A program made the position numbers and the translations under genes. Below the pieces are notes generated by a model that saw only the letters and a list, made by a program, of their open reading frames with translations, searched no databases and was not told where the DNA came from. Below are positions 1-5,616 of a stretch of 9,420 nucleotides of DNA, one piece after another (the first letter of the stretch is position 1; the number at the start of each line of letters is the position of its first letter). The stretch lies in assembly GCA_024653845.1 (NCBI GenBank), contig JANLHA010000209.1, positions 1-9,420 on the forward strand, in the 5' to 3' direction. This DNA is from Candidatus Omnitrophota bacterium (GTDB lineage: Bacteria; Omnitrophota; Gorgyraeia; Zapsychrales; JANLHA01).

Positions 1-396
1 GCCACACGCACCTTAGGCGTGGATCCGTTGGAATTTTTGGTGGTTCCCAGGATGGTCGCTTGTTTCATTGTTATTCCGATCCTGGTTGTTGTCTCAGAAG
101 TGGTGGGAATTTTTGGTGGCTATCTCGTTGGAGTCAATGAAGCGAATATCCCCAGCGCTTTCTATCTCCATCAAACATTGTTGTCTATCCGGTACGTTGA
201 TTTTTTTAGTGGATTCATCAAGACGTTCTTTTTTTCGATTCTGGTAGGATGGATCTGTTGTTACCAGGGATTTTCTGCGCAAGGAGGATCATTGGGTGTG
301 GGGCGTCATACCACTCAGGCCGTTGCGTATTCTTATATCTTTGTCATTATATCGAACACGTTGCTTACAAAAGTGATTCTTTCCGTGTGGGGCTGA
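1..396 (+). CDS. mlaE: MlaE-family phospholipid ABC transporter permease (5' truncated)
   Basis: This is the C-terminal 131 codons of an inner-membrane permease of the MlaE/YrbE family, the membrane subunit of the Mla-type system that moves phospholipids between inner and outer membrane. The frame is open from base 1 (reading A-T-R-T-L-G before the GTG at 19), so the true start lies upstream; the family is usually about 250-260 residues. Visible hallmarks are the L-G-V-D-P-L-E-F-L-V-V-P-R segment near the left edge, several hydrophobic helices, the G-x-x-G-V-G-R-H-T-T-Q-A-V segment (codons about 95-107) and a last hydrophobic helix before TGA at 394-396. MlaF and MlaD genes follow with only one small gene between, which supports the assignment. 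The family call is secure; the transported substrate is inferred from the family. Confidence 0.93.
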   Translation, partial: ATRTLGVDPLEFLVVPRMVACFIVIPILVVVSEVVGIFGGYLVGVNEANIPSAFYLHQTLLSIRYVDFFSGFIKTFFFSILVGWICCYQGFSAQGGSLGVGRHTTQAVAYSYIFVIISNTLLTKVILSVWG

Positions 397-401
397 TAAA
401 G

Positions 402-408
402 AAGGAGG
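402..408 (+). promoter_or_regulatory. Strong ribosome binding site deciding a TTG start
   Basis: AAGGAGG, a near-perfect Shine-Dalgarno match, ends five bases before the TTG at 414. It fixes that rare codon as the start of the lipoprotein gene. The reading frame stays open far upstream into mlaE, but there it would only encode a shadow of the permease gene. Confidence 0.8.
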
Positions 409-413
409 AGACA

Positions 414-743
414 TTGAAAAACAAATTTTATATTTTTATAATTTTATTTTTATTTTCTATCATGGGTTGCGCCAGTGTCGGTGAGGAGAATCGCGGTCAT
501 ATGGTAAAATATGCGGCTCTTTCTCCGGAACCGGAATGGATTCGTGAAGGCCAGCCCGTCGAGATTGAAGGGAAACGATGGGTCCCCGTCGAAGACATTG
601 AGATCCTCAAAGATTCAGAAGTGCTTTTGATTGCTGAACAACAAGGAGTTCAATTTTTTGTAGATAAAGTGGATATCAAACCTTATAATCGGGTGTACAC
701 GAAATTTGGAAAGAACAAGTTTCGTGTTTTTGAGCTTGAATGA
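414..743 (+). CDS. Small lipoprotein of unknown function inside the mla cluster
   Basis: A 109-residue predicted lipoprotein starting at TTG, chosen because a strong Shine-Dalgarno precedes it and a textbook signal peptide follows. The N-terminus is K-N-K, then a hydrophobic run rich in F, I and L, then I-M-G-C, a lipobox with the acylated Cys at residue 19. The leader DNA (415-458) is extremely A/T rich. The mature part of about 90 residues is charged, with alternating hydrophobic and charged stretches that suggest a small beta-rich domain; it contains G-Q-P-V-E-I-E-G-K-R-W-V-P and ends F-R-V-F-E-L-E. I do not recognise a family. It lies 17 bases after mlaE and four bases before mlaF, so it is almost certainly co-expressed with the transporter. 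A role as an outer- or inner-membrane-anchored accessory of the lipid pathway is inference from position only. It does not resemble MlaA, MlaB or MlaC. Confidence 0.85.
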   Translation: MKNKFYIFIILFLFSIMGCASVGEENRGHMVKYAALSPEPEWIREGQPVEIEGKRWVPVEDIEILKDSEVLLIAEQQGVQFFVDKVDIKPYNRVYTKFGKNKFRVFELE

Positions 744-747
744 TCAA

Positions 748-1467
748 ATGATTGAGGTCAAAGGATTAACAAAAAGATTCAATGGCGGTCAGTACGTTCT
801 TAACCATCTTGATTTGTTGATTAAGGATGGAGAGATTTTGGTGATTTTAGGCGAGAGTGGAACAGGAAAGAGCGTTTTGCTTAGGCACTTGATTGGTCTG
901 ATCCGTCCTGATCAAGGCAAAGTCATCATTAATGACGTTGATATCACAAAACTTTCCGAGAAAGAGCTTTTAAAGCTTCGAAGCAATATTGGTTATCTTT
1001 TTCAAGAGGGTGCGCTTTACGATTCGATGACGGTTTTTGAAAATTTGGCGTTTCCGTTGCAAGAGCACTCGCAGCTGACCGAACCCGAGATTGAGAAAAA
1101 AATCAAGGCCGTGTTAGACATGGTGGATTTGGTAGCGGTGGAGAATCAATATCCTTCGCAGCTCAGTGGGGGAATGAAGAAGCGTGTGGGGTTGGCGCGG
1201 TCGATCATTTTGGATTCGAAAATCCTTTTTTGCGATGAGCCGACCTCAGGATTGGACCCGATTCGTAGTCACGATATTTCGGACTTAATTGCCAGCATTT
1301 CTCGAAAGATGAAATGCACGACGGTGATCACATCGCACGACGTTCGCAATTCTTTTCGAATTGCGGATCGCGTGGCGATTCTCAAAGATGGAAAATTGAA
1401 AGCCTTGGGAACTCCGGCGGAGTTGAAAAAAAGTGAGGACCCATTTGTTCAAGAGTTTTTATCTTAG
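748..1467 (+). CDS. mlaF: MlaF-family ABC transporter ATP-binding protein
   Basis: A 239-residue cytoplasmic ATPase that powers the Mla-type phospholipid transporter together with MlaE. Motifs in order: Walker A G-E-S-G-T-G-K-S at residues 35-42, Q-loop Gln86 in F-Q-E-G-A-L-Y-D-S-M-T-V-F-E-N (the version typical of MlaF rather than of importers), signature L-S-G-G-M at 139-143, Walker B I-L-F-C-D-E-P at 159-165 with Glu164 as catalytic base, and switch His197 in T-S-H-D. The C-terminus F-V-Q-E-F-L also matches the family. ATG at 748 is chosen because the protein then begins M-I-E-V-K-G-L, the usual first strand. No good Shine-Dalgarno precedes it, so translation is probably coupled to the lipoprotein gene ending four bases upstream. 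A TTG at 736 that overlaps that gene is an alternative start. All catalytic residues are intact. Confidence 0.96.
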   Translation: MIEVKGLTKRFNGGQYVLNHLDLLIKDGEILVILGESGTGKSVLLRHLIGLIRPDQGKVIINDVDITKLSEKELLKLRSNIGYLFQEGALYDSMTVFENLAFPLQEHSQLTEPEIEKKIKAVLDMVDLVAVENQYPSQLSGGMKKRVGLARSIILDSKILFCDEPTSGLDPIRSHDISDLIASISRKMKCTTVITSHDVRNSFRIADRVAILKDGKLKALGTPAELKKSEDPFVQEFLS

Positions 1468-1482
1468 TTGAGGAGTTAGGAA

Positions 1483-2079
1483 GTGAGAAACGATAAAGAA
1501 CAAAAAATCAAATTTTGGGCGGGATTGTTTTTTATTGTGGGAATTTTAGCCATCGCGTCTGTTATTTTAACCATTGGGATTGAGCGCGGGCTTACAGAGC
1601 CTAAGTTCGAAGTGACGGTTTTGTTCCATAACGTTGGTGGTATGAATGAAGGGGCGCCGATTCGTTTGTCGGGTGTCAATGTCGGTCATGTCAAAAGTAT
1701 TCAATTTTTGCCTGAAGAAGTCTCAGGTCGAGCCTTGAAAGTCAAGTTGAGCATTTTTGTTCGATACCGAGCTCAATTGGGAAAGGCGTCAAATTTTGCT
1801 ATTCGAAATGAAGGCGTGCTTGGAGAAAAATTGGTTGAAATTGAAACAGATCCTAAGGCTACAGGTATGGATTTGACGAAGCCGATCCTTGGAGAAGACC
1901 CTTTTGATATTGAAGATTCGGTCAGGGCGGTGACGACGACGGCAAAATCTTTTCAAGAAACTTCAGATCAGTTGAATCTACTCGTTCAAGAAATGCAGGC
2001 AGTCACCCATAAGAGCAAGCGTTTGTTGAATCGTATGGAAGAGCGCGTGGTCGAGGGGACATTGTTTAAAGTTTTTTAG
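1483..2079 (+). CDS. mlaD: MlaD-family MCE-domain lipid-binding protein
   Basis: A 198-residue periplasm-facing subunit that, in the family, forms a hexameric ring on MlaE and passes phospholipid through its central pore. The start is GTG at 1483, seven bases after AGGAG (1471-1475). Residues 1-10 are charged and cytoplasmic, and 11-32 form one membrane anchor. The MCE domain spans roughly 40-122, with V-G-G-M-N-E-G-A-P-I-R-L-S-G-V-N-V-G at 51-68 and G-V-L-G-E-K-L-V-E-I at 111-120, both characteristic. Residues 145-190 are predicted helical with heptad-like hydrophobics, as in MlaD C-terminal tails. Length is close to E. coli MlaD (183 residues). Downstream the window moves to a channel gene; no MlaC (periplasmic carrier) or MlaB gene is found here, so those must lie elsewhere or be missing. 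Confidence 0.93.
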   Translation: MRNDKEQKIKFWAGLFFIVGILAIASVILTIGIERGLTEPKFEVTVLFHNVGGMNEGAPIRLSGVNVGHVKSIQFLPEEVSGRALKVKLSIFVRYRAQLGKASNFAIRNEGVLGEKLVEIETDPKATGMDLTKPILGEDPFDIEDSVRAVTTTAKSFQETSDQLNLLVQEMQAVTHKSKRLLNRMEERVVEGTLFKVF

Positions 2080-2091
2080 TGGAGAAATCAG

Positions 2092-3159
2092 ATGTCTTCG
2101 GTCGAGATTTTTGGATTTTCAGTGTCTGCATGGTTGATCATTCCGGTCATTTATTTGGTTTGGGTCACGCTACTCCTTTTTATCAAACGTTTGCTTTTCC
2201 GCACCATTCAGGGATTTGCCCAAAAAACCAAAACGCATATCGATAATGTGTTTGTCGAATCCGCAGAGTTTCCTTTGACCTTACTCATTTTAGCCAGTGG
2301 TGGCGTGATCGCTGAACAGATGATGCCCTTGGTGGGGCAAGAATCCACGCGATACTTCTTAGTTGGATTCAAGGCAGTCACGATCCTCGCTGTGATCATG
2401 TTTGTCGATCGTTTTCTCAATTCCCTTTTGAAAGAATATGGGCCTAAAGTGGAAATCCTCAAAACTTCAGGAGGAATCCTTCGGGGAATTGTCAGAGCCG
2501 TTGTGATCTGTCTGGGTGTTTTGATTTTGTTAGATAGCTTTGGGGTTTCGATTACCCCTATTTTAGCGTCTTTGGGAATTGGTTCGCTGGCCGTGGCCTT
2601 GGCTTTGCAGCCGACTTTGGAAAACTTTTTTGCGGGTGTTCAAATCATCGTTGACAAACCGATTCAGGAAGGGCATTTTGTCAAGCTTGAATCTGGGGAA
2701 GAAGGATATGTAAGAAAAATTGGCTGGCGTTCATCCTGGGTTCAGATGCTTCCTAACCAAGTCGTTGTGATTTCCAATAAAAATCTCGTTAATTCCCGTG
2801 TCATTAATTATTATTATCCTGACAAAGAGATCGCGGTTTTAGTGGAAGTTGGTGTGCATTATCAATCCAATTTGGAAGACGTGGAACGAGTGACTGTTGA
2901 AGTCGCTCAACAGACTTTAAAAGAGGTGCAGGGCGGCGTCGCGAGCTTTAATCCTTTTATTCGTTATCATACGTTTGATGATTTCAGTATCAATTTTACA
3001 GTCATTTTACGTGTTCAGGAATTTGTTGACAATTATTTAATCAAGCATGAATTCATCAAACGATTGCATCGACGATATCAAAAAGAAGGTATTGTGATCC
3101 CGTATCCAATCCGTGCTGTGAATTATGACCAGGAAAAGGCGACGACGAAAGGAATTTGA
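2092..3159 (+). CDS. MscS-family mechanosensitive ion channel
   Basis: A 355-residue inner-membrane channel of the MscS superfamily, expected to open under membrane tension and release solutes during hypo-osmotic shock. The start is ATG at 2092 behind GGAGA (2081-2085). Hydrophobic segments lie at about 12-33, 60-78, 88-108 and 129-149, followed by the pore-lining helix at about 153-183 with its small-residue pattern L-G-I-G-S-L-A-V-A-L-A-L-Q-P-T-L-E-N-F-F-A-G-V. The beta domain follows (about 184-245, with V-D-K-P-I-Q-E-G and N-K-N-L-V-N-S), then the alpha/beta cage domain ending E-G-I-V-I-P-Y-P-I at 332-340. Five membrane helices and this length look more like YnaI than the three-helix MscS, so I give no symbol. 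It follows mlaD by 12 bases and is probably in the same transcript; a membrane-homeostasis link is inference. Confidence 0.93.
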   Translation: MSSVEIFGFSVSAWLIIPVIYLVWVTLLLFIKRLLFRTIQGFAQKTKTHIDNVFVESAEFPLTLLILASGGVIAEQMMPLVGQESTRYFLVGFKAVTILAVIMFVDRFLNSLLKEYGPKVEILKTSGGILRGIVRAVVICLGVLILLDSFGVSITPILASLGIGSLAVALALQPTLENFFAGVQIIVDKPIQEGHFVKLESGEEGYVRKIGWRSSWVQMLPNQVVVISNKNLVNSRVINYYYPDKEIAVLVEVGVHYQSNLEDVERVTVEVAQQTLKEVQGGVASFNPFIRYHTFDDFSINFTVILRVQEFVDNYLIKHEFIKRLHRRYQKEGIVIPYPIRAVNYDQEKATTKGI

Positions 3160-3161
3160 AT

Positions 3162-3458
3162 ATGTTTATTCTAGGAAACATTGTGATCACATTGGCAAAA
3201 TTAACGGATGTGGTTTTGACCATTTTTTTCTGGCTGGTCATGGTCCGTGCTGTGATCAGTTGGGTCAATGCGGATCCGTTCAATCCGATCGTGCAGTTTC
3301 TTCACCGTACGACGGAGCCAATTCTTGAGCCTATCCGTCGATTATTGCCACCTATGGGATTGGATTTTTCTCCGATCATCGTGTTCTTGTTGATCATGGT
3401 GGTCAAAGGAATTGTTGTTCAATCTTTGTATGACTTGGGAATTCAGTTGAAATATTAA
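3162..3458 (+). CDS. YggT/YlmG-family membrane protein
   Basis: A 98-residue integral membrane protein of the YggT family. One hydrophobic segment covers about residues 6-34 and a second about 68-92. Between them lies the family signature: I-S-W-V-N-A-D-P-F-N-P, then T-E-P-I-L-E-P-I-R-R-L-L-P (about residues 32-64), and then G-L-D-F-S-P-I at the start of the second helix. It has one YggT repeat, like the YlmG proteins of Gram-positives and plastids, whereas E. coli YggT has two and is about 190 residues. ATG at 3162 is preferred, with AAAGGA (3148-3153) eight bases upstream; TTG at 3156 overlapping the previous stop is the alternative. The biochemical role is not firmly established; family members are linked to cell division, osmotic stress and membrane organisation. 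It sits two bases after the MscS-type gene. Confidence 0.93.
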   Translation: MFILGNIVITLAKLTDVVLTIFFWLVMVRAVISWVNADPFNPIVQFLHRTTEPILEPIRRLLPPMGLDFSPIIVFLLIMVVKGIVVQSLYDLGIQLKY

Positions 3459-3480
3459 AATGATGAAGTTTCGAAATAGA

Positions 3481-3486
3481 GAGGAG
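3481..3486 (+). promoter_or_regulatory. Ribosome binding site choosing ATG over an in-frame TTG
   Basis: GAGGAG lies seven bases before ATG 3494 but only one base before the in-frame TTG at 3488. The spacing therefore favours ATG 3494 as the start of the YbaB-like gene. Confidence 0.7.
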
Positions 3487-3493
3487 CTTGACG

Positions 3494-3775
3494 ATGTTGG
3501 ACAAAATGAAAAAATTGATGGAAATGAAGAAACAAGCTGACCAAATCAAACGTCAGTTGGACGGGATGGTCATGGAAGTTGATGATGTTCGCGGAATTAA
3601 GATCACCATCACAGGATCTCAGAATTTTCAATCGCTGGAAATTGACGAAAATCTTTTAGGACCGCAAAACAAAAGTCGTTTGGAATCTGAACTTTTGAAA
3701 AGCATTAATGCGGCCATTAAGAAATCACAGCGTCAAGCCGCTCAGAGTATGGCATCGTTGATGCCAGGTTTATAA
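3494..3775 (+). CDS. YbaB/EbfC-family nucleoid-associated protein
   Basis: A 93-residue small cytoplasmic DNA-binding protein of the YbaB/EbfC family, which forms dimers that bind and bridge DNA. The layout fits: an N-terminal amphipathic helix rich in K, M and Q (about residues 1-26), the central strands M-E-V, G-I-K-I-T-I-T-G-S-Q and L-E-I-D-E-N-L-L, and a C-terminal helix (about 61-86) with repeated L, I and A positions ending in a short tail. It is a little shorter than the usual 100-110 residues, mostly because the N- and C-terminal tails are trimmed. The gene is usually found between dnaX and recR; here it lies between a YggT gene and a small PC4-like gene. It begins 35 bases after the previous stop, with its own ribosome binding site. 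Confidence 0.85.
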   Translation: MLDKMKKLMEMKKQADQIKRQLDGMVMEVDDVRGIKITITGSQNFQSLEIDENLLGPQNKSRLESELLKSINAAIKKSQRQAAQSMASLMPGL

Positions 3776-3806
3776 ATAAGTCAATTATCATAAAGAGGAG
3801 GAAATC

Positions 3807-4046
3807 ATGCCGTACGAAAAGTCATTGGATGTGGAATCGTTCAAAGTGATCAAGGAATTTGGTGATAGTCGAATCACCGTCGGAGTGTATGCTTATAACA
3901 ATGGTGAACCCAAAATCCAGGTTGTTCGAGAAAATAAGCTTCAAAGCGGGGAATGGCGTTTTGCCAAGTTGGGACGTCTTTCCAAAAAAGAAGCCCAAGA
4001 AATCATCCCTGTCTTGATGAAAGCTGTTGAAAGCATAGCTAAATAA
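3807..4046 (+). CDS. Small protein resembling the PC4/YdbC single-stranded DNA-binding fold
   Basis: A 79-residue soluble, basic protein starting at ATG 3807, five bases after AGGAGG (3796-3801). The arrangement resembles the PC4 (p15 transcriptional coactivator) domain: strands around R-I-T-V-G-V-Y-A-Y, P-K-I-Q-V-V-R-E and W-R-F-A-K-L-G, then L-S-K-K-E-A-Q-E-I-I-P-V-L (about residues 57-69), where PC4 proteins carry the G-I-S-L-x-x-E-x-W-x-x-L segment and final helix. PC4-like proteins bind single-stranded DNA as dimers and act in transcription or repair. The assignment rests on pattern similarity by eye; no catalytic signature exists to confirm it. Its neighbours are a nucleoid protein upstream and GreA downstream, which suits a nucleic-acid role. 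If the fold call is wrong, this is a conserved hypothetical protein. Confidence 0.6.
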   Translation: MPYEKSLDVESFKVIKEFGDSRITVGVYAYNNGEPKIQVVRENKLQSGEWRFAKLGRLSKKEAQEIIPVLMKAVESIAK

Positions 4047-4084
4047 CTCATCAATGGTTATGAACTATTAAAGGAGTGGCTGGT

Positions 4085-4561
4085 ATGGCAGGTGAAGTGT
4101 ATTTGACTCGAGCAGGTTATGAAAAGATGCTCAAAGATTTGGAAAATTTGAAAACCGTGGAACGTCGTCGAATTTCCAAAGCCATTGGAGAGGCTCGTCT
4201 CCAGGGAGATCTTTCCGAGAACGCCGAATATGACGCAGCGCGAGAGGCCCAAGCCCATTGCGAAGCCCGCATTGCGGAATTGGAAGGCAAATTGTCCGGT
4301 GCGCGCATTATTGAAGATCATAATATTCCTGCCGATCAAGTTTTTATCGGTGCGATTGTCACATTGCGTGATCTTGATAACAAAGAAGAAGTGCGATACA
4401 TGATGGTTTCTGCGGAAGAAGCCAATTATGAAGAGAACAAGTTGTCAATTTTTTCTCCGATTGGTAAGGGGTTGACGGGACGTCGAGCGGGAGAAGAGGT
4501 TGAAATCAAAGTTCCCGTGGGTACGCTCAAGTACAAGATCCTCAAGATTGAAAGACCTTAA
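4085..4561 (+). CDS. greA: Transcription elongation factor GreA
   Basis: A 158-residue factor, exactly the usual GreA length, that enters the RNA polymerase secondary channel and stimulates cleavage of backtracked transcripts. The N-terminal coiled coil (about residues 5-75) carries the family motif G-D-L-S-E-N-A-E-Y-D-A-A at 41-52; Asp42 and Glu45 correspond to the acidic tip residues that position the second magnesium. The C-terminal FKBP-like domain (about 82-158) includes V-F-I-G-A-I-V-T-L, S-P-I-G-K-G-L-T-G-R-R-A-G-E-E-V and a final K-Y-K-I-L-K-I-E. ATG 4085 is preferred with AAGGAG (4071-4076) eight bases upstream; a GTG at 4076 overlaps that site and is unlikely. All functional residues appear intact. 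Confidence 0.97.
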   Translation: MAGEVYLTRAGYEKMLKDLENLKTVERRRISKAIGEARLQGDLSENAEYDAAREAQAHCEARIAELEGKLSGARIIEDHNIPADQVFIGAIVTLRDLDNKEEVRYMMVSAEEANYEENKLSIFSPIGKGLTGRRAGEEVEIKVPVGTLKYKILKIERP

Positions 4562-4579
4562 GAATTTGCGTCTTAAAGG
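4556..4579 (+). repeat. Imperfect inverted repeat across the greA stop codon
   Basis: CCTTAAGA (4556-4563) and TCTTAAAGG (4571-4579) can pair around a seven-base loop, with one bulged A. The stem is A/T rich and is followed by the ribosome binding site of the next gene rather than a T-run. It is not a rho-independent terminator; at most it is a weak RNA stem between greA and the dehydrogenase gene. Confidence 0.35.
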
Positions 4580-4593
4580 AATAAGGAGCTAAG

Positions 4594-5616
4594 GTGATCA
4601 CCATTGGTGTCATTGGTTGCGGTCATTGGGGACCCAATCATATCCGGATTTTCAATCATCTTCCGTCCTCATCTGTCAAAATTTGTGCGGACATGAGTGA
4701 AGACCGCTTGCAAGCGGTCGCCCTTCTTTATCCTCAAGTCCAACGAACCAAGCATTATCAAGAAATTCTCAAGGACCCTGAAATTGACGCGGTTTGCATT
4801 TCCACGCCGACAGACACCCACTTTCAATTGACCAAAGAAGCTCTGGAGGCAGGCAAGCATGTTCTCTGCGAAAAGCCTTTGGCCTTGCGTCCCGAAGAAT
4901 GCCTTCAACTGCAAGTGCTTGCCGAAAAAAAGAAAAAGATGTTGATGGTTGGGCACATTTTTCTTTTTAATTTGGGAATCGCTCGACTCAAAGAGTATAT
5001 CGAAGCCGGACAATTAGGACGTATCCATTACGCGCATTCTTCCCGGACCAATCTGGGGCCTTTTCGATATGACGTCAATGCGTTATGGGATTTAGCTCCT
5101 CATGACATTTCCATCTTTAATTACCTTTTGGGAAGCGCTCCTCTCAATGTCTCAGCCAGAGGAGTGCGTTGTTTAGGAACCTCTCTCGAGGACTTGGCGT
5201 TTGTGTCGTTGGAATATCCTAACCAGATTTTGGTGAATCTTCATGTCAGTTGGTTGGATCCTAAGAAAAATCGGCAAATCACCATTGTCGGTGATCAGAA
5301 AATGGTCACTTGGGACGATCTTGATAATGAGGGGCCGATCAAATTGTACGATAAGCACGTCGAGAAAGGGTCTCGATTCTATGAAAACTATGGTGAATTT
5401 CAGTTGCTCTCTCGAGAAGGCAGTATCACCATTCCGCATATGGCGTTTCATGAGCCCTTGAAGTTGCAGGGACAGTATTTTCTTGAATGTATTTTCCAAA
5501 ATCGTCATCCTGAAAAATGTGATGCGCAGAAAGCGTATGATGTGGTAAGAACATTACAGGCGGCCCAAGAATCCATGCAGAAAAATGGAGCACCAGTTGA
5601 GGTCAAGCAACGATGA
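4594..5616 (+). CDS. Gfo/Idh/MocA oxidoreductase, WbpB/WlbA-like UDP-sugar 3-dehydrogenase
   Basis: A 340-residue NAD-dependent dehydrogenase. The Rossmann domain opens with V-I-G-C-G-H-W-G-P-N-H-I-R (6-18), the G-x-G-x-W-G-x-N-x-x-R version of the nucleotide-sugar subfamily. T-P-T-D-T-H follows at 71-76, then C-E-K-P-L-A-L (92-98) with catalytic Lys94, and D-L-A-P-H-D-I (166-172) with the conserved His170. The C-terminal half is the alpha/beta substrate domain. WbpB/WlbA enzymes oxidise C3 of UDP-GlcNAcA to a 3-keto sugar, which an aminotransferase (WbpE) then aminates and WbpD acetylates, giving diacetamido uronic acids for O-antigen-like glycans. That role is supported by the acyltransferase gene overlapping by four bases downstream, but the exact substrate is inferred. 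The GTG start follows AAGGAG (4583-4588) by five bases. No aminotransferase lies in the window. Confidence 0.85.
   Translation: MITIGVIGCGHWGPNHIRIFNHLPSSSVKICADMSEDRLQAVALLYPQVQRTKHYQEILKDPEIDAVCISTPTDTHFQLTKEALEAGKHVLCEKPLALRPEECLQLQVLAEKKKKMLMVGHIFLFNLGIARLKEYIEAGQLGRIHYAHSSRTNLGPFRYDVNALWDLAPHDISIFNYLLGSAPLNVSARGVRCLGTSLEDLAFVSLEYPNQILVNLHVSWLDPKKNRQITIVGDQKMVTWDDLDNEGPIKLYDKHVEKGSRFYENYGEFQLLSREGSITIPHMAFHEPLKLQGQYFLECIFQNRHPEKCDAQKAYDVVRTLQAAQESMQKNGAPVEVKQR

Noticed and set aside
249..413. In-frame extension of the first lipoprotein upstream into mlaE
   Set aside because: It only reads the mlaE sequence in a shifted frame; the strong Shine-Dalgarno and signal peptide place the start at TTG 414.
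3488..3516. Possible promoter with TTGACG as a -35 box at the YbaB-like gene
   Set aside because: Nothing resembling a -10 box lies 16-18 bases downstream, and the site overlaps the ribosome binding site and start codon.
4556..4579. Possible terminator after greA
   Set aside because: The stem is A/T rich with a bulge and no T-run, and it runs directly into the next ribosome binding site.
4669..5013. Minus-strand frames within the dehydrogenase gene, including one at 5173-5508
   Set aside because: These are shadows of a conserved Rossmann-fold coding sequence with no independent support.
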